From: Paenibacillus sp. UBA6285
GTDB taxonomy: Bacteria > Bacillota > Bacilli > Paenibacillales > Paenibacillaceae
Direction: 5' to 3'
Assembly: GCA_002438345.1 (NCBI GenBank)
Contig: DJUJ01000212.1
Span: 28,255 to 39,555 of the forward strand
DNA length: 11,301 bases
This document shows, in pieces, positions 1-6,585 of this stretch. Position 1 is the stretch's first letter. The number at the start of each line of letters is the position of its first letter. The notes under the pieces are model-generated. The model saw nothing but the letters and a program-made list of their open reading frames with translations, was not told where the DNA came from and made no database searches. Position numbers and translations under genes: made by a program.

Positions 1-38
1 TTTGGGGGCCCATAAAACGTCAGAGAGCATTAGCGTAA

Positions 39-83
39 AAAGAAGGGCAAGGACTGCCATAGTGGCATTCTTTGCCCTTCTTT
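39..83 (+). terminator. Intrinsic terminator-like hairpin of the upstream unit
   Basis: A 12-bp arm at 39-50 pairs perfectly with 72-83, and an inner TGCCA/TGGCA stem (55-59 with 63-67) continues the hairpin across a small internal loop. On the + strand the T-tract is modest (CTTCTTTGTG). On the - strand the hairpin runs into TTTTTACG, so it could work in both directions. It probably ends an upstream transcript that is otherwise outside the window. Confidence 0.65.
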
Positions 84-138
84 GTGTTAGGGAGAATTAG
101 ATCTAAAGAATAGTTAGATAATTGAAGGAGGATTTGCT

Positions 139-2091
139 GTGAATTTACAAAGTCTGAACACACTGGAATACGAGATCATTAAAGCCGAACTTGGGCGTCA
201 CGCAGTATCTTATGTGGGAAAGAAGGCTGTAGAAGAGCTTACGCCTATGAACAATTTGTCGACGATTCAAAGAGCAATGGAGGAAACCTCTGAAGCTAAA
301 GAACTGCTAGAACGAGGATCAAGTGTACCTATTCCTTCATTAGAGGGTATTGAATGGATCATGTCGTTAATGGGGACTGGATATTTGTACAGTGAGCAAG
401 ATTTCACTGCGGTTGCTACATTCCTTAAGAGCTGTAGTCAATTGCGCAAATATATGGCCTCTAAAGAACAAAGTGCTCCACGGATTGCTGCCTATGCTTC
501 CTCGCTGCTGGAATTAAATCATGTGAGGGAGACTATTGATCGCTGTATTCGTTTTGGTGCGATTGATGATGGGGCTAGCAAGGGGCTAGAGCGAGTTCGT
601 AAAAGGATAGGGGTGGCTAAAGAACGTCTTCATAAAAAAATTGACGGGATCATGTCACGTCATCAGTCGATTCTACAAGAGAATATTTATAGTCAGCGAG
701 GTGGGCGTTACGTTATCCCCGTAAAACGGGAATATCATAAGCAAATGAAGGGATCGGTGCTGGATCAATCCACAAGTGGACAGACGGTGTTTATCGAACC
801 AGATGAGATCGCTGCCCTCCAGATTGAGCTTGATTTGCTATTAGGAGAAGAGGCGCGAGAAGAAGCTGTAATCCTCAGCATGCTGACCAGCTTGGTAGAA
901 CAGGAACAGACCGCGCTGCGCCTTAATATCGAAGTTACGGGCACGTATGATTTTATTTTTGCTAAAGCTAAATATGCACGAACGCTGGGAGCAACTGCTG
1001 TTACTCTGAATGCGAGGGGCTTTCTAAGGATGAACGGAGGCAGGCATCCTATGCTGAAGGGCATGATTCCGATAAGTCTGGAGATTGGAAGGGGCTATAA
1101 ATCCCTCATCATTACAGGCCCGAATACGGGCGGTAAAACTGTGGTTCTCAAAACGCTTGGGCTGCTGACGATCATGGCTCAATCTGGGCTGTTGATTCCG
1201 GTCGAGGAGGGTAGCGAGTTTACTGTTTTTACGGATGTGATCAGTGTAATCGGTGACGGGCAAAGTCTGGCACAATCACTGAGTACGTTCTCAGCGCAAA
1301 TGAAGAGTATAGAGGGGATGCTGAGAGATGCGTCTAAGGGGGTGCTGCTGCTCATTGACGAGCTGGCGGCAGGTACAGATCCCGGGGAGGGCATTGCGCT
1401 CTCTATCGCGATTCTGGAAGAGCTGAACCGTAAAGGGGCGAATATTATTGTTACAACACATTTTAATGAGCTAAAAGCTTTTGCAGCTGCGACAACTGGC
1501 TTTCAAAACGCACGAATGGAGTTCGATAAAGAGACTCTGCAGCCGTTATACCGCCTGACTATCGGAGAAGCGGGGGAAAGTTATGCACTGCAAATCGCTA
1601 AGAAGCTAGGTATCCAGGATGACGTTATAAAGCGATCATGGCAAATTGTTGAGGCGCAGCAGGAAAGGTTGCAGAAAGGTAGCGGCGAGGCATGGGGGAG
1701 CCTTTTTAATAAAGATGTAGAGAAAGGGAATACTACACTTACAGCAAAGGAACATGAGAACGTAGAAATTGATGCTACTGAATCCATCCGCAACAAGGAG
1801 AAGCTGGCCCAATTTGAAATTGGAGATGCAGTCGTTGTAACTTCACTGGGACGAATAGGAATCGTGTATGAGAAGAGAGATAACTTAGGAATGGTCGGAG
1901 TGATGATCCAGAAGCAAAAAATGAAAATTAACCATAAGCGTTTGAAGCCTTACCTTTCAAAAGAAGAGCTATATCCGGAGGAATATGACTTTGATATTAT
2001 TTTTGAGAGTAAGGATACTCGTAAAAAGCGAAAACTGATGCAGCGTAAACATGTTGAGGGTCTGAGGATCACGCATAGGGATGAAGAATAA
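139..2091 (+). CDS. MutS2-family ATPase lacking the Smr nuclease domain
   Basis: A DNA-binding ATPase of the MutS2 branch of the MutS family, whose members act on branched or recombination DNA or on stalled ribosomes rather than in classical mismatch repair. The GTG start is fixed by AAGGAGG at 125-131 with a 7-nt gap. Residues 1 to about 300 form the coiled core and lever region. The ATPase follows with Walker A GPNTGGKT at 327-334, the ABC signature SLSTFS at 380-385, Walker B LLLIDE ending at D407-E408, the D-loop GTDPGEG, and the H-loop histidine 441. A small KOW-like beta domain lies around 555-605. Canonical MutS2 (about 785 residues in B. subtilis) continues into an Smr endonuclease domain. 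Here the protein ends after a basic tail near residue 650 and a terminator follows at once, so no Smr remnant exists downstream. All ATPase motifs are intact, so it looks like a short paralogue rather than a decayed gene. The symbol mutS2 is withheld because a full-length copy may exist elsewhere. Confidence 0.9.
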   Translation: MNLQSLNTLEYEIIKAELGRHAVSYVGKKAVEELTPMNNLSTIQRAMEETSEAKELLERGSSVPIPSLEGIEWIMSLMGTGYLYSEQDFTAVATFLKSCSQLRKYMASKEQSAPRIAAYASSLLELNHVRETIDRCIRFGAIDDGASKGLERVRKRIGVAKERLHKKIDGIMSRHQSILQENIYSQRGGRYVIPVKREYHKQMKGSVLDQSTSGQTVFIEPDEIAALQIELDLLLGEEAREEAVILSMLTSLVEQEQTALRLNIEVTGTYDFIFAKAKYARTLGATAVTLNARGFLRMNGGRHPMLKGMIPISLEIGRGYKSLIITGPNTGGKTVVLKTLGLLTIMAQSGLLIPVEEGSEFTVFTDVISVIGDGQSLAQSLSTFSAQMKSIEGMLRDASKGVLLLIDELAAGTDPGEGIALSIAILEELNRKGANIIVTTHFNELKAFAAATTGFQNARMEFDKETLQPLYRLTIGEAGESYALQIAKKLGIQDDVIKRSWQIVEAQQERLQKGSGEAWGSLFNKDVEKGNTTLTAKEHENVEIDATESIRNKEKLAQFEIGDAVVVTSLGRIGIVYEKRDNLGMVGVMIQKQKMKINHKRLKPYLSKEELYPEEYDFDIIFESKDTRKKRKLMQRKHVEGLRITHRDEE

Positions 2092-2102
2092 ATTCTAAGG
2101 AG

Positions 2103-2129
2103 GATCTGCCCACGAGGCAGGTCTTTTTT
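2103..2129 (+). terminator. Intrinsic terminator after the mutS2-like gene
   Basis: An 8-bp stem (2103-2110 with 2116-2123, one G-U pair) with a 5-nt loop is followed by six T residues at 2124-2129. It begins 12 nt after the stop codon and separates this gene from the lipoprotein gene. Confidence 0.85.
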
Positions 2130-2189
2130 ATAGATAAAACGAATTATGTGAATTTCAAGCAGGAGTAAAGGCCTAGAGCTTAGAAGTTA

Positions 2190-2218
2190 TTGTAACCACC
2201 GTAAAACTTTGTTACAGT
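2190..2218 (+). promoter_or_regulatory. Candidate promoter with overlapping inverted repeat, upstream of the lipoprotein gene
   Basis: TTGTAA (2190-2195) lies 17 nt before TACAGT (2213-2218). The -10 is preceded by TG in the extended -10 position (2210-2211). Each hexamer matches the SigA consensus at only four of six positions. A TGTAAC (2191-2196) / GTTACA (2211-2216) inverted repeat falls exactly over both elements, as an operator might. The AT-rich stretch at 2219-2260 offers other -10 candidates without a well-spaced -35. Confidence 0.35.
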
Positions 2219-2282
2219 AAAAATATTTATATTCCATAACTTATATGTAGATATATGTTCAACTAGAGAAGGGAAGAAACAC

Positions 2283-4013
2283 ATGAATAATAAGAAGATG
2301 TGCAGGTTGTTATTAACGCTGCTCGTGATGGCGACCCTATTGTTAGCATGTAGTAGATCAACTTCCAGCAGTAATTCATTATCTTTTCGCCATAATTTGA
2401 AAGACAATAAGCCACAGGCTGGTGGAGTAGTTACTTACGGATACTCCTCACCGTTTACGGGCTTGTTTGAACCTGCTTTTTATGAAGGTGAAGATGATTT
2501 TCGTGTGCTGGAGTTTATTACTGAGCCTATGTTTACGTTAAATGATGATTTATCGATAATTCCTAGTATCGCCTCTTGGCAGGAATCTGACGATCATAAA
2601 ATATTTACCTTTAAAATCAAACCGGGAGTCCGTTGGCATAACGGTGATGAATTAACGGTGGAGGATTGGAAATTTGCGATTGAAACTATCGCTAGTCCAG
2701 ATTATACGGGCTCGCATTATTATAGTGTTGAAATGATTCAAGGTGCAGAAGCCTATCATAAGGGAGAAGCAAAGACCATATCAGGCCTGAAGGTCATAGA
2801 TCCTTATACTTTAAAAATAACAGTAACTGCTGCACGGGTAAATACAATCGATAATCTGTGGCCCTATCCGATGAATAAAAAATATTATACTGGTGTCGCC
2901 GTTAAAGATATGCCTCAGAGTGATCAGATGCGAAAATCCCCTATTGGTATTGGCCCCTTTGTGGTTGAACATATTCAGCCTGGCGAGAGGGTAGAAATGA
3001 AACGCTTTGACCAATACTATAAGGGCAAAGCGTTATTGGATGGCGTACTGTATAAGGTATTTGACGACAAAGAAGTGACCAAACGCTTTGAACAAGGAGA
3101 AATTGATATAGAGACAGCCCCTCGGGATGCTTATGATGATCTAAATAAACTGGGGAATGTAAATATTCTGCAAACAGCTGAGCTTGGCTATGAATATATA
3201 GGTTTCAAATTCGGGCATTGGGATACGAAAACCGAGACAATCGTAATGGATAACCCTAAATTTGAAGACAAAAGATTACGCCAAGCTATGTACTATGCTT
3301 TAGATCGTGAAGGTATCATTAAAGCATATTCCTATGGTCTAGCTGAGCCTGTAGAGACCCCAATATCTAGTACAAGCTGGGCGAAGATCCCTGACGCTGA
3401 GATTAATACTTATCCATATAATCCTGTTAAGGCCAAGGAGTTGCTGGATGAGGCTGGATTTCTGGATCTTGACGGTGATGGATTACGGGAAGATTCAAAG
3501 GGACAAAAACTGGTTATTAATTTTGATTCTATGCTGGGTAGTCAAACGTCAGAGCTACGTACGGAGGCTATTCTAGGGAATTGGCGTGATGTTGGACTCG
3601 ATGTACAGCTAAACGGGGGAGTATTAAAGGAATTCCACACCTTCTACGACGCTGTGGAATCTGACGATCCGTCCATCGAACTATTCTATGGAGTATGGGG
3701 ACTAGCGAGTGACCCCGACCCAACGGGTCTGTGGAGAGAAAATGATCTATGGAACTATCCACGTTGGTCCTCAGAGCGAAACGAAGAGTTGATTCGTGAA
3801 GGAGTAAGTATGAAGGCATACGATAGGGAATATCGTAAAGAAATATACTATGAGTGGCAGAAGCTGGTCAATGAAGAGGTACCTATGATCTTTTTGGCTG
3901 AGCGGAAAACCATTATTCCAGTAAATAAGCGTCTACAAGGCGTTCGTGTGAATTCTATAAGTACGATTATCGACCCTTATAAATGGTGGATTAAGGAACA
4001 AAGTGAAAAATAA
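2283..4013 (+). CDS. Oligopeptide-type ABC transporter substrate-binding lipoprotein (SBP_bac_5 family)
   Basis: An extracytoplasmic peptide-binding protein of the OppA/DppA class, anchored to the membrane by lipid. A basic N-terminus and hydrophobic stretch (about 8-22) end in a lipobox LLAC with the acylated cysteine at 23. The mature part is a typical family 5 binding protein: the N-terminal EPMFTLNDD region, the KPGVRWHNGDELTVEDW segment, IGIGPFVVE in the middle, and an acidic calcium-loop-like DLDGDGLRED at 395-404, common in this family. The length of 576 residues is usual. The weak SD AGAAGGGA at 2266-2273 is 9 nt from the ATG. No permease or ATPase gene lies nearby, so it must use a transporter encoded elsewhere or act as a receptor. 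The ligand cannot be read from the sequence. The next gene, a D,D-carboxypeptidase homologue, makes a cell wall peptide conceivable, but this is a guess. Confidence 0.9.
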   Translation: MNNKKMCRLLLTLLVMATLLLACSRSTSSSNSLSFRHNLKDNKPQAGGVVTYGYSSPFTGLFEPAFYEGEDDFRVLEFITEPMFTLNDDLSIIPSIASWQESDDHKIFTFKIKPGVRWHNGDELTVEDWKFAIETIASPDYTGSHYYSVEMIQGAEAYHKGEAKTISGLKVIDPYTLKITVTAARVNTIDNLWPYPMNKKYYTGVAVKDMPQSDQMRKSPIGIGPFVVEHIQPGERVEMKRFDQYYKGKALLDGVLYKVFDDKEVTKRFEQGEIDIETAPRDAYDDLNKLGNVNILQTAELGYEYIGFKFGHWDTKTETIVMDNPKFEDKRLRQAMYYALDREGIIKAYSYGLAEPVETPISSTSWAKIPDAEINTYPYNPVKAKELLDEAGFLDLDGDGLREDSKGQKLVINFDSMLGSQTSELRTEAILGNWRDVGLDVQLNGGVLKEFHTFYDAVESDDPSIELFYGVWGLASDPDPTGLWRENDLWNYPRWSSERNEELIREGVSMKAYDREYRKEIYYEWQKLVNEEVPMIFLAERKTIIPVNKRLQGVRVNSISTIIDPYKWWIKEQSEK

Positions 4014-4087
4014 AATAAAAATATTTTGTGAAAAATGTAATCAAATTGTAGTTTCATTCGTCATATATAGTATGGAGGATGACAACG

Positions 4088-4993
4088 ATGAAGAGACGGA
4101 TAGTAGTGGGGGCAATTGCAGCTGTTTTAGTCGTTGTCTTGATTGCGGTGTGGAAGCCAACCGAGCTTGGTTTTAAACCAAATATTGACGCGGAATCAGC
4201 AGTGCTTCTCGATATGGATACTGGAGATATATGGGTGGATATAAACGGCGATGTACCTATGCCACCAGCCAGTGTGTCTAAATTAATGACAGAATTGATT
4301 GTGCTGGATCAGATCTCCTCCGGAATGCTTAAATGGGAGGATAGAGTTCCCATTAGTGCTTACGCAAGTGAAATGGGTGGCGCAAATCTCTCATTGAAAC
4401 GGGGAGAATTCTATACCATAAGAGAATTATTTGAAGGAATCGCCATATATTCTGCCAACGATGCAACTGTTGCATTGGCAGAATATATGGCAGGTTCAGA
4501 GGCTTCTTTTGTGCTTATGATGAACGACAAGGCACGCAGTCTAGGCTTATCTTCCAGCACAATATTTACTAACTCAACGGGACTATCAGGTAAGGATCTT
4601 GGTTTCATTCGTCCGAATATGAATATCAGCGGTGAGACAATGATGACAGCTCGGGATACCGCCAAATTGGCTGCCGCACTAATCTATAATCATCCGGATA
4701 TTCTGAATATTTCTAGCCGTACACAAATGCATTTAAAGGATAAAGGTCTGTATGTTAGTAACAGCAATTTCATGCTTCCAGCTATGGGCGGTATTTACGC
4801 TTATGAGGGTACAGATGGTTTAAAGACTGGACATGATAACCAGGCGGGATATTGCATTGCAGGCTCGGCTCAGCGAGATGGTCATAGGCTTATTGCGGTC
4901 GTTATGGGAGCAAAGACTTATGAGAGCCGATTTAAAGGTGCTGCAAAATTGTTTGATTATGGATTTTTCCGCGGTTTACAATTATGGAGATAG
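4088..4993 (+). CDS. D-alanyl-D-alanine carboxypeptidase family serine peptidase (S11, DacF-like)
   Basis: A membrane-anchored penicillin-binding-type peptidase that would trim the terminal D-Ala of peptidoglycan stem peptides outside the cell. The three active-site motifs are intact: SVSK at 62-65 (nucleophile S62, K65), SAN at 122-124, and KTG at 246-248. One hydrophobic segment (about 5-22) serves as signal or anchor. The protein is 301 residues. DacA/DacF proteins are around 390-440 and carry a C-terminal beta domain (PBP5_C) and often an amphipathic helix, both absent here. An ATG at 4079 opens the frame three codons earlier, but it directly abuts the GGAGG at 4074-4078. The ATG at 4088 has a normal 9-nt gap and is chosen. 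The gene follows the lipoprotein gene by about 75 nt with no terminator or convincing promoter between, so co-transcription is likely. The exact substrate (sporulation or vegetative wall) is not visible. Confidence 0.88.
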   Translation: MKRRIVVGAIAAVLVVVLIAVWKPTELGFKPNIDAESAVLLDMDTGDIWVDINGDVPMPPASVSKLMTELIVLDQISSGMLKWEDRVPISAYASEMGGANLSLKRGEFYTIRELFEGIAIYSANDATVALAEYMAGSEASFVLMMNDKARSLGLSSSTIFTNSTGLSGKDLGFIRPNMNISGETMMTARDTAKLAAALIYNHPDILNISSRTQMHLKDKGLYVSNSNFMLPAMGGIYAYEGTDGLKTGHDNQAGYCIAGSAQRDGHRLIAVVMGAKTYESRFKGAAKLFDYGFFRGLQLWR

Positions 4994-5039
4994 GGTTAAA
5001 CATATGACACACCCCCTTAGAATTGGGAACTAAAGTTGG

Positions 5040-5079
5040 AGCGCCATACGAGTATTTATTACTTGGTCTGGTGCTTTTT
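5040..5079 (+). terminator. Intrinsic terminator after the carboxypeptidase gene
   Basis: The outer stem 5040-5046 pairs with 5069-5075 (7 bp, one G-U), and the inner stem 5049-5054 pairs with 5060-5065 (loop TTTAT). TTTT follows, after a T that closes the stem. It lies about 46 nt after the stop codon. Confidence 0.75.
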
Positions 5080-5127
5080 CCCTATTCATGTCGTTATTTG
5101 TTGTTTCTTTTTATCCATTTAGTGATT

Positions 5128-5143
5128 ACAATAGAAATATTGT
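5128..5143. repeat. Small inverted repeat with GAAA loop
   Basis: ACAATA (5128-5133) and TATTGT (5138-5143) are perfectly complementary around a GAAA tetraloop, and TTTT follows. The stem is A/T only apart from one G-C pair, so it is a weak hairpin. It could be a protein-binding dyad or a minor second terminator. It lies upstream of the candidate LCP promoter. Confidence 0.4.
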
Positions 5144-5184
5144 TTTATCCACATTAATTTAGGACCGCCAAAAACTTTTTTTTC

Positions 5185-5190
5185 TATAAT
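5185..5190 (+). promoter_or_regulatory. Candidate -10 element of the LCP gene promoter
   Basis: A perfect TATAAT follows a run of eight T. No good -35 stands 16-18 nt upstream, so the assignment rests on the -10 and on position after the preceding terminator. Transcription from here would give a leader of about 150 nt before the ATG at 5349. Confidence 0.4.
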
Positions 5191-5348
5191 TTTGAATGAC
5201 CTGAATTTCCTGAAAGGGGGGACAATAAGATAATGGAATAGGGGACAGCCGATCGCCGTGAGAAATAAAGTCATGACTGCCTGATAAAGATCAGGAAGCA
5301 TAAATATATATGGCAAGCAATTATTCTACAATAAAGAAGGAATCAAAA
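5191..5348 (+). other. Unexplained leader region of the LCP gene
   Basis: This is the proximal part of a 355-nt stretch without a gene (4994-5348). It contains two GGGGACA copies 23 nt apart (5218-5224 and 5241-5247), an 8-bp palindrome GTCATGAC (5270-5277), and a 6-bp hairpin CCTGAT/ATCAGG with an AAAG loop (5280-5295). It matches no riboswitch consensus that I can recall, and no convincing small gene is present. Confidence 0.35.
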
Positions 5349-5365
5349 ATGAAGGAATCAAAGAT
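5336..5365 (+). repeat. Tandem 15-bp repeat carrying ribosome binding site and start codon
   Basis: Units 5336-5350 and 5351-5365 differ at one base (A5348 versus G5363). Each begins GAAGGAATCAAA and ends in AT, with the G of ATG coming from the following base, so each unit supplies a GAAGG SD and an ATG 8 nt later (5349 and 5364). The repeat is in frame (KESKM twice). Confidence 0.9.
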
Positions 5366-6389
5366 GAAAAAAATAAAGAAAAGATACATTGCACTCATAG
5401 TTCTTGTCGTTATTATAGCGGGAGGATTTCTGTTTCGTAATTCCCTGGCTGTATTAGCTTTCGACCTTTTTTTATCTGATCAGGTTGAAAGTAAGCTGAA
5501 GGAAGAATCTTACCAGCCGCTTAAGGATGAGAACAAGGTTAAGCCAGAGCCCGTTGCGTACAAGAGCGATCCCTTCTCAATTATGCTTTTAGGGACCGAT
5601 CAACGCGATAATGAAACGGCACGTTCAGATACCATGATGTACGCTGTTGTTCGCCCTGAGGATTATAAGATCCTGCTTATCTCTATTCCGCGTGATACGT
5701 ATACGGAAATTATAGGTCATAAGGATAATAAAAAGGATAAGATTACACATGCCTATGCTTTCGGGGGGCAACAGATGGCCAAGGATTCCCTAGAAGCGCT
5801 GCTCGGTCATGATATTCAATATTATGCCACAATCAACTTCCAAGGACTCAAGGATGCTGTAGATGCTATTGGAGGCGTTCCGCTGCCGATTAAGAAAGAC
5901 ATTGTAAACAAAGGTAAGGATCATGAAAAGTTTACAATTGAAGCGGGAAAGTCGCTTTATAACGGACAAGAAGCGCTGAACTATACGCGTTATCGTGAGG
6001 ATAGTGACTTTAACCGCACCAAGCGTCAACAAGTTTTTATTGATGTTGTAGCTAATAAAATGTTATCGATCAGCCAAATTGGCAATATTCCGAAGTTGCT
6101 GGATATCATGGGAGATAATTTCAAGACCGATATAGAGCCTTCGATGATCATTAGTCTGGCTAAAAAATTCATGGGCGGAAAAGGCATGGATATCTCAAGC
6201 TTCACAGTTATGGGTGAAGGTAAACGTATGGATGGTATTTATTACGATATCGTTGATGAAGAGGATCTGAGCGAAGCTAAGGCGATGATTGACAATTGGA
6301 TGAGTGCAGCAACACCTGTAGATCAACTAATTGAGCCTGGAAAAGCAAGTAATGCACTGGAGCCTAAAGCAACAGCAGTTACGCAATAA
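5349..6389 (+). CDS. LytR-CpsA-Psr (LCP) family cell wall polymer ligase
   Basis: LCP proteins transfer teichoic acid or other anionic polymers from undecaprenyl pyrophosphate carriers to peptidoglycan, outside the membrane. A basic N-terminus and one transmembrane segment (about 12-29) place the rest outside the cell. The LCP core is plain: LLGTDQRDNE with D84 and R86, the SIPRDT motif with R115 and D116, the KITHAYAFGG segment, a DAIGGVPL motif, and TRYREDSDFNRTKRQQ with R214, R216, D218, D220 and R223, the arginine/aspartate set that binds the pyrophosphate and metal. The length of 346 residues is normal. The start is uncertain: ATG 5349 and ATG 5364 each have a GAAGG SD 8 nt upstream, created by a tandem repeat. 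A further in-frame ATG at 5310 has only a poor SD. I take 5349. The gene stands alone between two terminators. Which of TagT/U/V it corresponds to cannot be told. Confidence 0.93.
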   Translation: MKESKMKKIKKRYIALIVLVVIIAGGFLFRNSLAVLAFDLFLSDQVESKLKEESYQPLKDENKVKPEPVAYKSDPFSIMLLGTDQRDNETARSDTMMYAVVRPEDYKILLISIPRDTYTEIIGHKDNKKDKITHAYAFGGQQMAKDSLEALLGHDIQYYATINFQGLKDAVDAIGGVPLPIKKDIVNKGKDHEKFTIEAGKSLYNGQEALNYTRYREDSDFNRTKRQQVFIDVVANKMLSISQIGNIPKLLDIMGDNFKTDIEPSMIISLAKKFMGGKGMDISSFTVMGEGKRMDGIYYDIVDEEDLSEAKAMIDNWMSAATPVDQLIEPGKASNALEPKATAVTQ

Positions 6390-6423
6390 TTCTAAAGTGG
6401 AATCTAAACTCATATAATTAATT

Positions 6424-6465
6424 GCAGCAGCCATTCACATTCTTATGGCTGCTGCTTACTGTCTT
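6424..6465 (+). terminator. Terminator hairpin after the LCP gene
   Basis: The 11-bp perfect stem GCAGCAGCCAT (6424-6434) / ATGGCTGCTGC (6445-6455) with a 10-nt loop is followed by a pyrimidine-rich but broken T-tract (TTACTGTCTTCTT). It is strong in the stem and weak in the tail. Confidence 0.7.
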
Positions 6466-6470
6466 CTTCA

Positions 6471-6479
6471 TGCTATAAT
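6471..6479 (+). promoter_or_regulatory. Extended -10 promoter of the CBS-domain gene
   Basis: TGCTATAAT is a perfect extended -10 (TG, one base, TATAAT). No clear -35 is seen at 17 nt, as is common with extended -10 promoters. The leader to the ATG at 6586 would be about 100 nt. Confidence 0.6.
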
Positions 6480-6490
6480 GTATTGGAACT

Positions 6491-6517
6491 ATTATTAAGC
6501 TGCCACGTATTAATAAT
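6491..6517. repeat. Inverted repeat in the leader of the CBS-domain gene
   Basis: ATTATTAA (6491-6498) and TTAATAAT (6510-6517) form a perfect 8-bp dyad with an 11-nt spacer. It would sit just downstream of the transcription start from TGCTATAAT. Pure A/T arms favour a protein-binding site over a stable RNA hairpin. Confidence 0.5.
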
Positions 6518-6585
6518 TTTGCATGGAAGTAAAAGGAAGTTAAAGAACCGTAATTCCTTCGGAACTCTTTGAGGAGGATCAAGAG

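Noticed and set aside
3..38. Possible 3' end of an upstream gene on the + strand, with a stop at 36-38 just before the hairpin at 39.
   Set aside because: Only 11 codons are visible and the other two frames are equally compatible (one is open to 100, one stops at 15), so nothing identifies the real frame.
110..122. GATAAT-like -10 element directly before the mutS2-like gene.
   Set aside because: Transcription would start after the SD, and no suitable -35 is present.
4079..4087. Upstream ATG at 4079 as the start of the carboxypeptidase.
   Set aside because: It directly abuts the GGAGG SD; the ATG at 4088 has the normal 9-nt spacing.
4833..5033. A second + strand frame overlapping the end of the carboxypeptidase gene.
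   Set aside because: It is out of frame inside a gene with clear motifs, has no SD and ends in the spacer before the terminator.
5216..5295. Riboswitch of the c-di-AMP (ydaO) or c-di-GMP class in the LCP leader, suggested by G-rich GGGGAC segments.
   Set aside because: The other conserved segments of these classes are absent, so the class cannot be claimed; the region is reported only as an unexplained leader.
5119..5316. A 65-codon open frame on the - strand in the long intergenic region.
   Set aside because: It would need a TTG start without an SD, resembles no known family, and runs over promoter-like and repeat sequence.
5310..5348. ATG at 5310 as start of the LCP gene, adding 13 residues.
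   Set aside because: Only a poor SD precedes it, while the two later ATGs have good GAAGG sites; it remains possible but less likely.
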